This document shows, one piece after another, positions 1 through 6,019 of a stretch of 8,413 nucleotides of DNA. The DNA is from Ignavibacteriales bacterium (GTDB lineage: Bacteria; Bacteroidota; Ignavibacteria; Ignavibacteriales; Ignavibacteriaceae): the NCBI GenBank assembly GCA_003142915.1, contig PLNZ01000077.1, positions 7,366 through 15,778 on the forward strand, read 5' to 3'. The notes under the pieces are model-generated. The model was not told where the DNA came from and did not search any database. It saw only the letters and a program-made list of their open reading frames with translations. The position numbers and the translations under genes are program-made. Every line of letters begins with the position of its first letter. Positions within the stretch are counted from its first letter, which is position 1.

Positions 1-326
1 TCTACAATTCTAATTGCTCGTTTTAATCTTTCTTCCCTAAAAAAAGTTAAATATCGTTCAAGCTCATCATTTTCAGGTTCAAAAAAGTAGGCTAAGATAT
101 GAACTTCTTTATCCCTTATATCAGAACTAATTTCCAATCCGGGAATTACTTCAACACCGACTTTTTTCCCCGCCTCAACAGCCTCAGATATGCCCTTCAC
201 ATTATCATGATCGGATATACCGATAATATCTATACCGGCGCTTTTAGCTTTAATAACCAATTCTTCCGGTGTATAATAACCATCGGAATATGAAGTATGA
301 GTATGTAAATCTACTTTCCCGCTCAT
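1..326 (-). CDS. PHP-domain metal-dependent phosphoesterase, N-terminal part (runs off the window)
   Basis: Only the first 108 residues are present; the gene continues past the left edge. Seen directly: the start MSGKVDLHTHTSYSDG carries the first PHP metal motif (H8, H10, D15). It is followed by ISDHDNV (D39, H40), PGLEIS (E65) and HILAY (H76), so the expected N-terminal metal ligands are all intact. The motif order matches the TrpH/YciV-like branch of the PHP superfamily, whose characterised members hydrolyse nucleoside 3',5'-bisphosphates or short RNA 5' ends. The substrate here cannot be assigned from this fragment. A DNA polymerase PHP domain is less likely because the protein begins directly at the motif. 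The start is the ATG complementary to 324-326; I see no clear Shine-Dalgarno sequence. It lies 28 bp downstream of the Crp/Fnr gene on the same strand with no terminator between, so co-transcription is likely. Confidence 0.9.
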   Translation of the reverse strand, partial: MSGKVDLHTHTSYSDGYYTPEELVIKAKSAGIDIIGISDHDNVKGISEAVEAGKKVGVEVIPGLEISSDIRDKEVHILAYFFEPENDELERYLTFFREERLKRAIRIV

Positions 327-354
327 TTGATGTGAATAAGAGATAGTTCGTGTT

Positions 355-1038
355 TCAACTAAACATTTCTTTAAATTTTTCGTAATTAATTATTCTAAGC
401 CTGGAGCCTTCAAGTTCAACCATTCCCTTTTTTGCAAATGAATGTAATGTGCGTGAGATTGTTTCTCTTGAAGTACCTGCCATATTAGCAAGATCGTGCT
501 GGTAAGGTAATTTTTCTATCTCAACAGTGCCTTGCTTTATTTTACCAATGTCATCAGCAAGCTGAAGAATGACAGTTGCGACTTTTCCTTCGGCATCTTT
601 TAAAGATAAGGATTTTATTTTCATATCAGCCGCCCGTAATCTTGATGTTAGCTCCTGAAGCAGCGCTACAGCAATTTCCGGGTGACTTTGGATCAGTTCT
701 AAAAATTCACTTCGTTGTATAATAAAAAGTTCCGAATCTTCCATAGCAGTAACATTTGCTGAACGGGATTGACCGTCTAATATAGCCATTTCGCCAAAGA
801 AATCGGATTCACCGAGAATTGTTAAAATGACTTCCTTACCATCATCACTAACTCTGGAAACCTTAACCTTCCCATTTATAATAACAAAAAGAGCGGACCC
901 CGTTTCGTGTTCAAACAAAACAACGGAATCCTTAATGAAGGTTTTACGAATACCTAATTTTGAAATCTGGTTTAGAGTTGAATCGTTTAACTCCGAGAAA
1001 ATAGGTACATATTTAAGAAAATCATTACTTTCTTCCAT
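355..1038 (-). CDS. Crp/Fnr-family transcriptional regulator
   Basis: A 227-residue protein, normal length for the family. Residues about 10-125 form the cyclic-nucleotide-binding-like beta barrel. The phosphate-binding cassette is well preserved (FFGEMAILDG at 80-89, then R92-S93-A94); E83 and R92 sit where Crp contacts the ribose and phosphate of cAMP, so binding of a cyclic nucleotide is plausible but inferred. A long dimerisation helix (about 118-145) follows, then a winged helix-turn-helix whose recognition part is QHDLANMAGTSRETISRTL (180-198). There is no cysteine in the protein, which rules out an Fnr-type iron-sulphur sensor. The start is supported by AGAGGGA about 7 nt upstream of the ATG, and a promoter lies just upstream. 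The PHP phosphoesterase follows in the same probable transcript. The specific regulator class and its target genes are unknown. Confidence 0.93.
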   Translation of the reverse strand: MEESNDFLKYVPIFSELNDSTLNQISKLGIRKTFIKDSVVLFEHETGSALFVIINGKVKVSRVSDDGKEVILTILGESDFFGEMAILDGQSRSANVTAMEDSELFIIQRSEFLELIQSHPEIAVALLQELTSRLRAADMKIKSLSLKDAEGKVATVILQLADDIGKIKQGTVEIEKLPYQHDLANMAGTSRETISRTLHSFAKKGMVELEGSRLRIINYEKFKEMFS

Positions 1039-1070
1039 TTTAATCCCTCTTAAATTTTAGTTTACTTTGA

Positions 1071-1099
1071 AATATAATTTGGATGTGATTGAAAGTCAA
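1071..1099 (-). promoter_or_regulatory. Sigma-70-like promoter of the Crp/Fnr gene, with a dyad over the -35 box
   Basis: Read on the minus strand: TTGACT (1099-1094), a 17-nt spacer, then TATATT (1076-1071). The predicted transcript start is near 1064, giving a leader of about 25 nt that contains the Shine-Dalgarno sequence. The -35 hexamer overlaps an 11-bp dyad TTGA-AAG-TCAA (1089-1099). TTGA/TCAA half-sites resemble Fnr-type operators, but the canonical spacing is 6, not 3, so autoregulation is only a possibility. Confidence 0.6.
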
Positions 1100-1108
1100 C
1101 TTTATTGA

Positions 1109-1130
1109 ATTACTTATATTAAAAAGTAAT
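1109..1130. promoter_or_regulatory. Inverted repeat in the divergent spacer between the regulator and the PpiD-like gene
   Basis: ATTACTT (1109-1115) and AAGTAAT (1124-1130) are perfect 7-bp arms around an 8-nt A/T centre. It lies just upstream of the -35 box of the regulator promoter and about 165 bp before the PpiD-like gene. It could be an operator for a dimeric regulator or a chance dyad in A/T-rich DNA; the sequence alone does not decide. Confidence 0.25.
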
Positions 1131-1233
1131 ATTAACAATAATTCGGGAAAATATTTCAAAGCTAAATTAATCTTAATTTTTCCGGGATTTAAGAAAGGGA
1201 GGGACATGATATAATTAAAAAACATTGCTTTTC

Positions 1234-1262
1234 TTGGCTTATGTGTCTATTTTTACTATCTT
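1234..1262 (+). promoter_or_regulatory. Weak candidate promoter for the PpiD-like gene
   Basis: TTGGCT (1234-1239), a 17-nt spacer, then TATCTT (1257-1262); each hexamer matches the sigma-70 consensus at four of six positions. It would give a leader of roughly 27 nt ending in the GGAG at 1282-1285. A perfect TATAAT at 1210-1215 lacks a recognisable -35 box. Neither is convincing. Confidence 0.22.
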
Positions 1263-1295
1263 ATTTTTATAAATAAATTCTGGAGATAAAGCAGC

Positions 1296-3389
1296 ATGGC
1301 TATGATGGCCAAGATGAGGAGTTTAGCGCCGACATTTATAATCGGAGTCGGTGTGATTTTTGTCCTTTTTATGGTTATTTCCGATTCCAACATTATGGAA
1401 GTTTTTGGACTGAGAACAAGTAATGTGGTGGGTTCAATAAACGGTGAGAAAGTTTCTTATCCGGATTTTAATAAAGCGATGGAAACGGAAAGAGAAAATC
1501 TGAAACAACAAAATGGCAAAGATGTTTCAGATGAAGAAAACGATCAATTTCGTGACCAGGTCTGGGATGCGCTTGTAAGCCAAACATTAATTAAACAACA
1601 AATTAAAAAGTTAGGTATTACCGTTTCCGACCAGGAAATACGCGATATTATCCTTGGAAACAATCCTCCGGATTTTTTAAAAAAAGAATTTATAGATTCT
1701 ACAGGAAAATTTAACAGGCAACTTTATTTAAATGCCCTTTACGATCCGCGAAACTCTCAACCGCTAATTCAGGCAGAAGAATATGTAAGACAATCGGTTC
1801 TTAATCAAAAACTTCAAAGTATGCTGTTTGCTTCTGTTAACATAAGCGAAGGAGAACTACGCAATAAGTTTATTGAACAAAATACAAAGATAAATGAACA
1901 ATATGTACGCCTAAGCTTGGACCAATTTCCTGAAGCAGGCATTAAAGTTTCCAATGAAGATATTAAGAATTATTACGATAAACATTTAGACCAATTCGAG
2001 ATTAAAGCTCAAAGAAAATTAAAATACGTTTTGTTTGCTGCAGTCCCTTCCGGTGAAGATTCTGCAAACATTAGGATGAACCTTGAAAATATTATAAGCC
2101 AGTCTAAAAACGACACAACAAGCTTCAAAACTTTGGTAGAAACATTTTCGTCCTTACCTTATTCAAAAGATACTTTAGCTATTTCATCTTTACCAACTAT
2201 GGGTGCAGATCAAATTATGAATGCAGTTCCGGGATCAATAATAGGTCCTTTCGCGTCACCTCAAGGTTATAAACTGTATCATGTATTAGGAGTTGTTTCA
2301 TCAGGCGAACCTGTTATCAGAGCTTCTCATATCCTTATAAATCAATTTGGTGATGATGCTAAAAACTCTGAATGGGCTATGAAAGTTTATAAAGAACTAC
2401 AGAACGGCGCTGATTTTGCGGCAACTGCTAAAAAATATTCCAAGGATCCGAGCAGCGCTGCAAACGGCGGAGATTTAGGCTGGTTCGGCAAAGGCAGAAT
2501 GGTGCCTGAATTTGAAAAAGCCGCATTTGCCGGTAAAATTGGCGTTGTTCAAAAACCTATAAAAACCAATTACGGTTATCATATTATTAAGGTTATAGGA
2601 ATTTCGAATAAAAAATATGTGATTGAACAAATAGTTAGCGCTATTAAAGCTTCTGCTTCAACTAAAGACCAAATTTTAAACAATGCAAAAGACTTTTCTT
2701 ATATTGCCAATAAAGACGACTTTACAAAAGAAGCTAAATTAATGAATTATAAAATTTCAGAAACGTCTCCATTTGTTAAAGGGATATATCCTTATATCCC
2801 GGGAATCGGCATCAGCCAAAATGTAATGGATTTTGCATTTGATAATAGTTTGAACGCAATTAGCGATGCTATTAGAACGCAAGGCGGATTTGTAGTTATA
2901 CAGGTTTCGGGGATAATAAAAGCAGGTGCCAAACCGCTTACTGATGTCAAGGAGCAGGTGAGAGGGTTTGTCTTAAGGGAAAAGAGATTTGAGCTTGCGA
3001 AAAAAGAAACTGAAAATATTAAATCAAAAATTAATGGCGATCTTTCAAAAGTTTCAGCAGTTGATCAAAGAGTTACAGTAAATCAAACGGGAGATTTCAA
3101 TCCTTCGGGACAAATTCCGGGCATTGGCGTAGATTATACTGTAACCGCAAAATCGCTTACATTGCCTTTAAATACACTTTCCGAACCGGTGAAGGGAAAT
3201 AGCGGTTATTATTTAATTAAAGTACTTTCGCGTACGCCGTTTGATGCTTCAGCATATTCTGCACAAAGAAATTCAATTAGGGATAATATCCTTCAACAAA
3301 AGAGAAGCATGTTCTTTTCAGAATGGATGGCAAAAATGAAGCAGGATGCAGATATAGTCGATAACAGAACGCAATTTTTTGGACAATAG
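1296..3389 (+). CDS. ppiD: Membrane-anchored parvulin-type peptidyl-prolyl isomerase / chaperone, PpiD type
   Basis: A 697-residue protein. A short basic N-terminus (MAMMAKMR) is followed by one hydrophobic helix (about 12-29), predicted to anchor it in the inner membrane with the rest in the periplasm. Residues about 43-230 form the SurA/PpiD-like chaperone region, beginning NVVGSINGEKVSYPDF. A complete parvulin domain spans about 340-436: RASHILI (342-348), NGGDLGWFGKGRMVPEFEKA (390-409) and YGYHIIKV (427-434). Segments before it (about 238-335, ending GPFASPQGYKLYHVLGV) and after it (about 438-540) look like degenerate parvulin-like folds, as in PpiD and its relatives. The family isomerises Xaa-Pro bonds and holds newly exported proteins. 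GGAG (1282-1285) lies 10 nt before the ATG and supports the start. A strong terminator follows, so it is probably transcribed alone. PrsA- or SurA-like names are less apt because it has a helix anchor and no lipobox. Confidence 0.92.
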   Translation: MAMMAKMRSLAPTFIIGVGVIFVLFMVISDSNIMEVFGLRTSNVVGSINGEKVSYPDFNKAMETERENLKQQNGKDVSDEENDQFRDQVWDALVSQTLIKQQIKKLGITVSDQEIRDIILGNNPPDFLKKEFIDSTGKFNRQLYLNALYDPRNSQPLIQAEEYVRQSVLNQKLQSMLFASVNISEGELRNKFIEQNTKINEQYVRLSLDQFPEAGIKVSNEDIKNYYDKHLDQFEIKAQRKLKYVLFAAVPSGEDSANIRMNLENIISQSKNDTTSFKTLVETFSSLPYSKDTLAISSLPTMGADQIMNAVPGSIIGPFASPQGYKLYHVLGVVSSGEPVIRASHILINQFGDDAKNSEWAMKVYKELQNGADFAATAKKYSKDPSSAANGGDLGWFGKGRMVPEFEKAAFAGKIGVVQKPIKTNYGYHIIKVIGISNKKYVIEQIVSAIKASASTKDQILNNAKDFSYIANKDDFTKEAKLMNYKISETSPFVKGIYPYIPGIGISQNVMDFAFDNSLNAISDAIRTQGGFVVIQVSGIIKAGAKPLTDVKEQVRGFVLREKRFELAKKETENIKSKINGDLSKVSAVDQRVTVNQTGDFNPSGQIPGIGVDYTVTAKSLTLPLNTLSEPVKGNSGYYLIKVLSRTPFDASAYSAQRNSIRDNILQQKRSMFFSEWMAKMKQDADIVDNRTQFFGQ

Positions 3390-3413
3390 GGAACAAGAAT
3401 AATTTTAGTTACT

Positions 3414-3451
3414 GCCCCCGGTAAAAAATACACCGGGGGCTTTTATTTTTT
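3414..3451 (+). terminator. Intrinsic terminator after the PpiD-like gene
   Basis: GCCCCCGGT (3414-3422) and ACCGGGGGC (3432-3440) form a perfect 9-bp G/C-rich stem with a 9-nt loop, followed directly by TTTTATTTTTT. It begins 25 nt after the stop codon and should insulate aroK from the gene before it. Confidence 0.95.
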
Positions 3452-3462
3452 AAATATGTAAA

Positions 3463-3487
3463 AATATCATTAATTTAATATGATATT
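3463..3487. promoter_or_regulatory. Inverted repeat upstream of aroK
   Basis: AATATCAT (3463-3470) and ATGATATT (3480-3487) are perfect 8-bp arms with a 9-nt A/T centre. It lies after the terminator and before a perfect TATAAT at 3541-3546 that may be the aroK -10 box (no good -35 box seen). It could be an operator or a chance dyad in A/T-rich DNA. Confidence 0.28.
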
Positions 3488-3619
3488 GAATCATTCATAA
3501 TGTAATGAAATATACTTATACTGCTATTTATTGTAAAAATTATAATAACGGCTAATATATTTGAATTCTTGGTTTGTTTTTTTAATTCATTCTATTATTT
3601 TGGTTCCAGGATTTTTACT

Positions 3620-4156
3620 ATGACAAATAAAATATACTTAACCGGATTTATGGGCTCGGGTAAAAGTACTATAGGACCCATTTTAGCAAATACTCTTGGC
3701 TGGATTTTTTTCGATCTTGATATTATTATAGAACAAAAGGAAGGTAAAAAAATTTCCCGGATTTTTGAGGAAAACGGAGAAGAGTATTTTAGGAATCTGG
3801 AAACAGAAATATTAAAGGATTTAGCGGCGAGAGAAAATGTAATAGTTGCGCTTGGCGGAGGTACCATTACAAATCAAGATAACATAGATTTTTTGAAGAA
3901 AATAGGAATGATTATTTACATCAAAATTTCCGCCGAATCAGCTTATAAAAGGCTGCGTTTCAAGCGGGACAGGCCTATCCTTTCGCGTAACGGCACGGTA
4001 AATCTATCAAAGACTGAATTTATCGGGAAGATTGCACAGTTGCTCTCAGCTAGAAATAGATATTATGAACAAGCAGATATAATTATTGAAACGGATAATT
4101 TACCAATCGGGGTCACAATAGATAAAATTGCAAAAGCTATTAAGGCTGGTAAATAA
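3620..4156 (+). CDS. aroK: Shikimate kinase
   Basis: Phosphorylates shikimate at the 3-hydroxyl with ATP, the fifth step of the shikimate pathway, in the cytoplasm. The 178-residue protein has the usual length. Visible motifs: Walker A GFMGSGKST (9-17), DLD (32-34), the shikimate-binding FRNLE (R58, E61), the GGG triplet (79-81), the lid motif RDRPIL (116-121) and the late SARNRYYEQAD (143-153) with the adenine-contacting arginine region. The open frame extends 17 codons upstream to a TTG at 3569, but I chose the ATG at 3620: AGGA (3608-3611) lies 8 nt before it, and MTNKIYLTGFMGSGKS is where this family normally begins. aroB follows 109 bp downstream on the same strand, so the two probably work as a small shikimate block, possibly with partial termination between them. 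Confidence 0.95.
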   Translation: MTNKIYLTGFMGSGKSTIGPILANTLGWIFFDLDIIIEQKEGKKISRIFEENGEEYFRNLETEILKDLAARENVIVALGGGTITNQDNIDFLKKIGMIIYIKISAESAYKRLRFKRDRPILSRNGTVNLSKTEFIGKIAQLLSARNRYYEQADIIIETDNLPIGVTIDKIAKAIKAGK

Positions 4157-4171
4157 ATCACGGAAAATTTC

Positions 4172-4198
4172 GCCGGGCATTAATTACAGTCCGGTTTT
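4172..4198 (+). terminator. Weak terminator-like hairpin between aroK and aroB
   Basis: GCCGGG (4172-4177) can pair with TCCGGT (4190-4195), using G-U wobbles at both ends, and is followed by TTTTAATTTT. The short stem and 12-nt loop suggest at most partial termination or an RNA-processing/stability element in the aroK-aroB spacer. Confidence 0.3.
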
Positions 4199-4265
4199 AA
4201 TTTTGAATGAAGTTTTTTTAGTCAAAAAAAATTAGATGAATAATTTGAATTAAAGGAACAAATTT

Positions 4266-5357
4266 GTGAAGAAAATAGATGTATTATTGAGAGATAGCTC
4301 ATATCCGATTTTAATAGGTAGCGGAATTCTTCCAAAATTAAACGGGCTTTTGGAAAAATATAAGTTGAATAGAAATATTCTATTTATTATTGATGAAAAA
4401 GTAATGGAATATCATAATAAAAGAATTGTAAATGAATTATATTCATATAAAGGGAAGATGAACTGTTATGTTGTTAAACAGGGTGAAAAGTCAAAATCAT
4501 ATTTAGAGCTAAATAAAATATATTCTTTCCTTCTTAAAAATAATTACGGACGGGATTCATTGATAATTGCAGTTGGCGGCGGCGTTACCGGCGATCTTGC
4601 AGGATATGCGGCGGCAACCTTTATGCGGGGGATTCAATTGATTCATATGCCGACGACATTACTTTCTATGGTCGATAGCTCAATAGGCGGCAAGACAGGG
4701 ATAAATTTTGAAGATAAAAAGAATATGATAGGTGCATTTTATCAACCGAAATTAGTGCTTATTGATTCGGACTTTATAAATACTCTTCCCGAAAGAGAAA
4801 TTATTTCGGGACTGGGGGAGGTTATTAAATACACATATCTCGCCGACGAAAAATTCTTTTTATATGTGTTGGAAAATCTTGATAAGGCATATAAGAATAA
4901 TGATGAGGTGTTGGGACAATTTATATATAACTCAGCGGCAATTAAGGCTGAAGTGGTATCCCGGGATGAAAAAGAATCAGGGTTAAGGAAAATTCTTAAT
5001 TTAGGTCATACATTTGCACATTCATTTGAGACTAATTTAAAATTTAAAATAAAACACGGGGAAGCTGTTATTGCCGGAATTATTTCGGCATTATTCCTTT
5101 CTCAAAAAACAGGTCTAATTTCAGATCAGGATTTGAAATACTACCTTAGCCTGCCGCTAAAGGTAAAACTGCCTTTACAGCTTAAAAAGCCCGGCATTGA
5201 GAATCTATACAATGTAATGCTTCATGACAAAAAGAACAGGGAAGGTAAAATCAAGTTTGTATTGGTTTCAGGTCCGGGAAAAATTATTCTTGATGCAGAA
5301 GCTGATAAAAAAGCAGTGTCCTATGCAATAAATAAGATGAAACAAAATATTCATTGA
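4266..5357 (+). CDS. aroB: 3-dehydroquinate synthase
   Basis: Converts DAHP to 3-dehydroquinate, the second step of the shikimate pathway; cytoplasmic, NAD-dependent and zinc-dependent. The 363 residues match the family. Visible: the NAD-binding GGGVTGDLAGYAAA (104-117), PTTLLSMVDSSIGGKTG (129-145), the metal ligands E185 in SGLGEVIKY, H248 in LNLGHTFAH and H264 in KHGEAV, and a C-terminal lysine-rich DKKNREGK (321-328). The start is GTG at 4266, supported by AAGGA (4253-4257) 8 nt upstream. It follows aroK by 109 bp, which matches the common pairing of these two genes. There is no clear plus-strand terminator after its stop. Codon use is like its neighbours, with no sign of transfer. Confidence 0.96.
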   Translation: MKKIDVLLRDSSYPILIGSGILPKLNGLLEKYKLNRNILFIIDEKVMEYHNKRIVNELYSYKGKMNCYVVKQGEKSKSYLELNKIYSFLLKNNYGRDSLIIAVGGGVTGDLAGYAAATFMRGIQLIHMPTTLLSMVDSSIGGKTGINFEDKKNMIGAFYQPKLVLIDSDFINTLPEREIISGLGEVIKYTYLADEKFFLYVLENLDKAYKNNDEVLGQFIYNSAAIKAEVVSRDEKESGLRKILNLGHTFAHSFETNLKFKIKHGEAVIAGIISALFLSQKTGLISDQDLKYYLSLPLKVKLPLQLKKPGIENLYNVMLHDKKNREGKIKFVLVSGPGKIILDAEADKKAVSYAINKMKQNIH

Positions 5358-5440
5358 TTTTGATTCAAATTGAGAACAAGTTAATAATTCCAATCTGAGA
5401 CAATAATAATATTTTGTTCATCAGAAAGGCTATTTTATTT

Positions 5441-5469
5441 ATAAAAAAGAGATGGTTTTTCATCCTCTT
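5441..5469 (-). terminator. Terminator-like hairpin read on the minus strand
   Basis: AAGAGATG (5447-5454) pairs with CAT-C-CTCTT (5461-5469, one bulged C) around GTTTTT. The adjoining run of A (5443-5448) becomes a six-T tract on the minus strand, the right layout for an intrinsic terminator of a leftward transcript; on the plus strand there is no T tract. No minus-strand gene is visible to its right before nadA, so its client is unknown and it may be chance. Confidence 0.3.
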
Positions 5470-5520
5470 ACATAATATTAGCCAAAATACTAGGGTTATT
5501 CTATATAGTTTGTAAAGTTA

Positions 5521-5610
5521 TTGTTTAAAAGAGGACTGCCGGAATGAAGGGCATTCCAGCAGCTTTTAGTGACTTTCTTGTGGAGGGATGTTATGCTTAA
5601 AACTATTTTC
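5521..5610. repeat. Hairpin-containing direct repeat, copy 1
   Basis: The outer parts match copy 2: TTGTTTAAAAGA (5521-5532), TTTTAGTG (5564-5571), GAGGG (5583-5587) and TGCTTAAAACTATTTTC (5594-5610). The centre folds: CTGCCGGAATG (5536-5546) pairs with CATTCCAGCAG (5552-5562) over a 5-nt loop with one C-A mismatch. TAAAAG (5526-5531) pairs with CTTTTA (5563-5568) as an outer stem, leaving a 4-nt AGGA bulge. The identity is unknown to me; a structured RNA, a REP-like element or a remnant of a small mobile element are all possible. Confidence 0.65.
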
Positions 5611-5752
5611 AGGATATATTATACAAGTCTGGTGCCAGAAAAAAAGTTGCAAATTCAGCAAAAAAATGCATGTCATTTGATATCAGATACTTTATTACAT
5701 GTAAAAATTACATATAGGCTAACATTTTTACTTATTTGTGTAAAAAATTTAA

Positions 5753-5841
5753 TTGTTTAAAAGAAGGGCTGGCTGGTCATTGAGGAAAAACCAGCCAGTT
5801 ATGATGAATTTTAGTGCGAGGGTTTTGCTTAAACTATTTTC
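5753..5841. repeat. Hairpin-containing direct repeat, copy 2
   Basis: Shares with copy 1 TTGTTTAAAAGA (5753-5764), TTTTAGTG (5809-5816), GAGGG (5818-5822) and TGCTTAAACTATTTTC (5826-5841, one A fewer). The centre is a different sequence but again a stem: CTGGCTGGT (5769-5777) pairs perfectly with ACCAGCCAG (5790-5798) over a 12-nt loop, and TAAAA (5758-5762) pairs with TTTTA (5809-5813). The offset from copy 1 is 232 bp, and the copy ends about 180 bp before nadA. Confidence 0.65.
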
Positions 5842-6019
5842 TATTTCATTTATAATGTATCAAGTTGCATGCCATTATATTTGTTGAAATCGCAATGCTT
5901 TTTAATTCTCCGTCTGTCTGATTTTAAGATAGTTCCAAATTATTGCTTATTTTAAGACATAAACTTTTCTGTGGATTTGTTAAATTTGTTTTGTCAAATA
6001 AAATAATGGAGAAATACAC

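Larger units (their letters stand above)
5358..6019. other. 662-bp intergenic gap before nadA, without a convincing protein gene
   Basis: The gap is unusually long for this otherwise compact window. It contains a hairpin at 5447-5469 and two related 90-nt elements, described separately. A perfect TATAAT at 5851-5856 lies just after the second element and could serve nadA, but no matching -35 box is visible. The only small frame with a good ribosome site starts with ATG at 5593 (GGAGG at 5582-5586) and ends at 5760. It would encode 55 residues (MLKTIFRIYYTS...) of no recognisable family, and it begins and ends inside the two repeat elements, so I do not call it a gene. Confidence 0.7.

Noticed and set aside
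99..293. Plus-strand open frame of 64 codons
   Set aside because: It lies antisense to the clear PHP-domain gene, whose metal motifs are all intact on the other strand.
827..1060. Plus-strand open frame of 77 codons
   Set aside because: It is antisense to the Crp/Fnr regulator and has no recognisable product.
1040..1225. Minus-strand open frame of 61 codons in the divergent spacer
   Set aside because: It covers the promoter of the Crp/Fnr gene, has a low-complexity I/L/N/K-rich product, and has no family resemblance.
3569..3619. N-terminal extension of shikimate kinase from a TTG codon
   Set aside because: The extension (VCFFNSF...) is unlike the family, and the ATG at 3620 has an AGGA ribosome site at the right distance.
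3595..3867. Minus-strand open frame of 90 codons
   Set aside because: It is antisense to aroK, which has all catalytic motifs.
5521..5841. Integron attC sites or a CRISPR array
   Set aside because: The ends are GTTTAA...TTAAAC rather than RYYYAAC...GTTRRRY, there are only two copies, and the spacing and variable centres do not fit CRISPR repeats.
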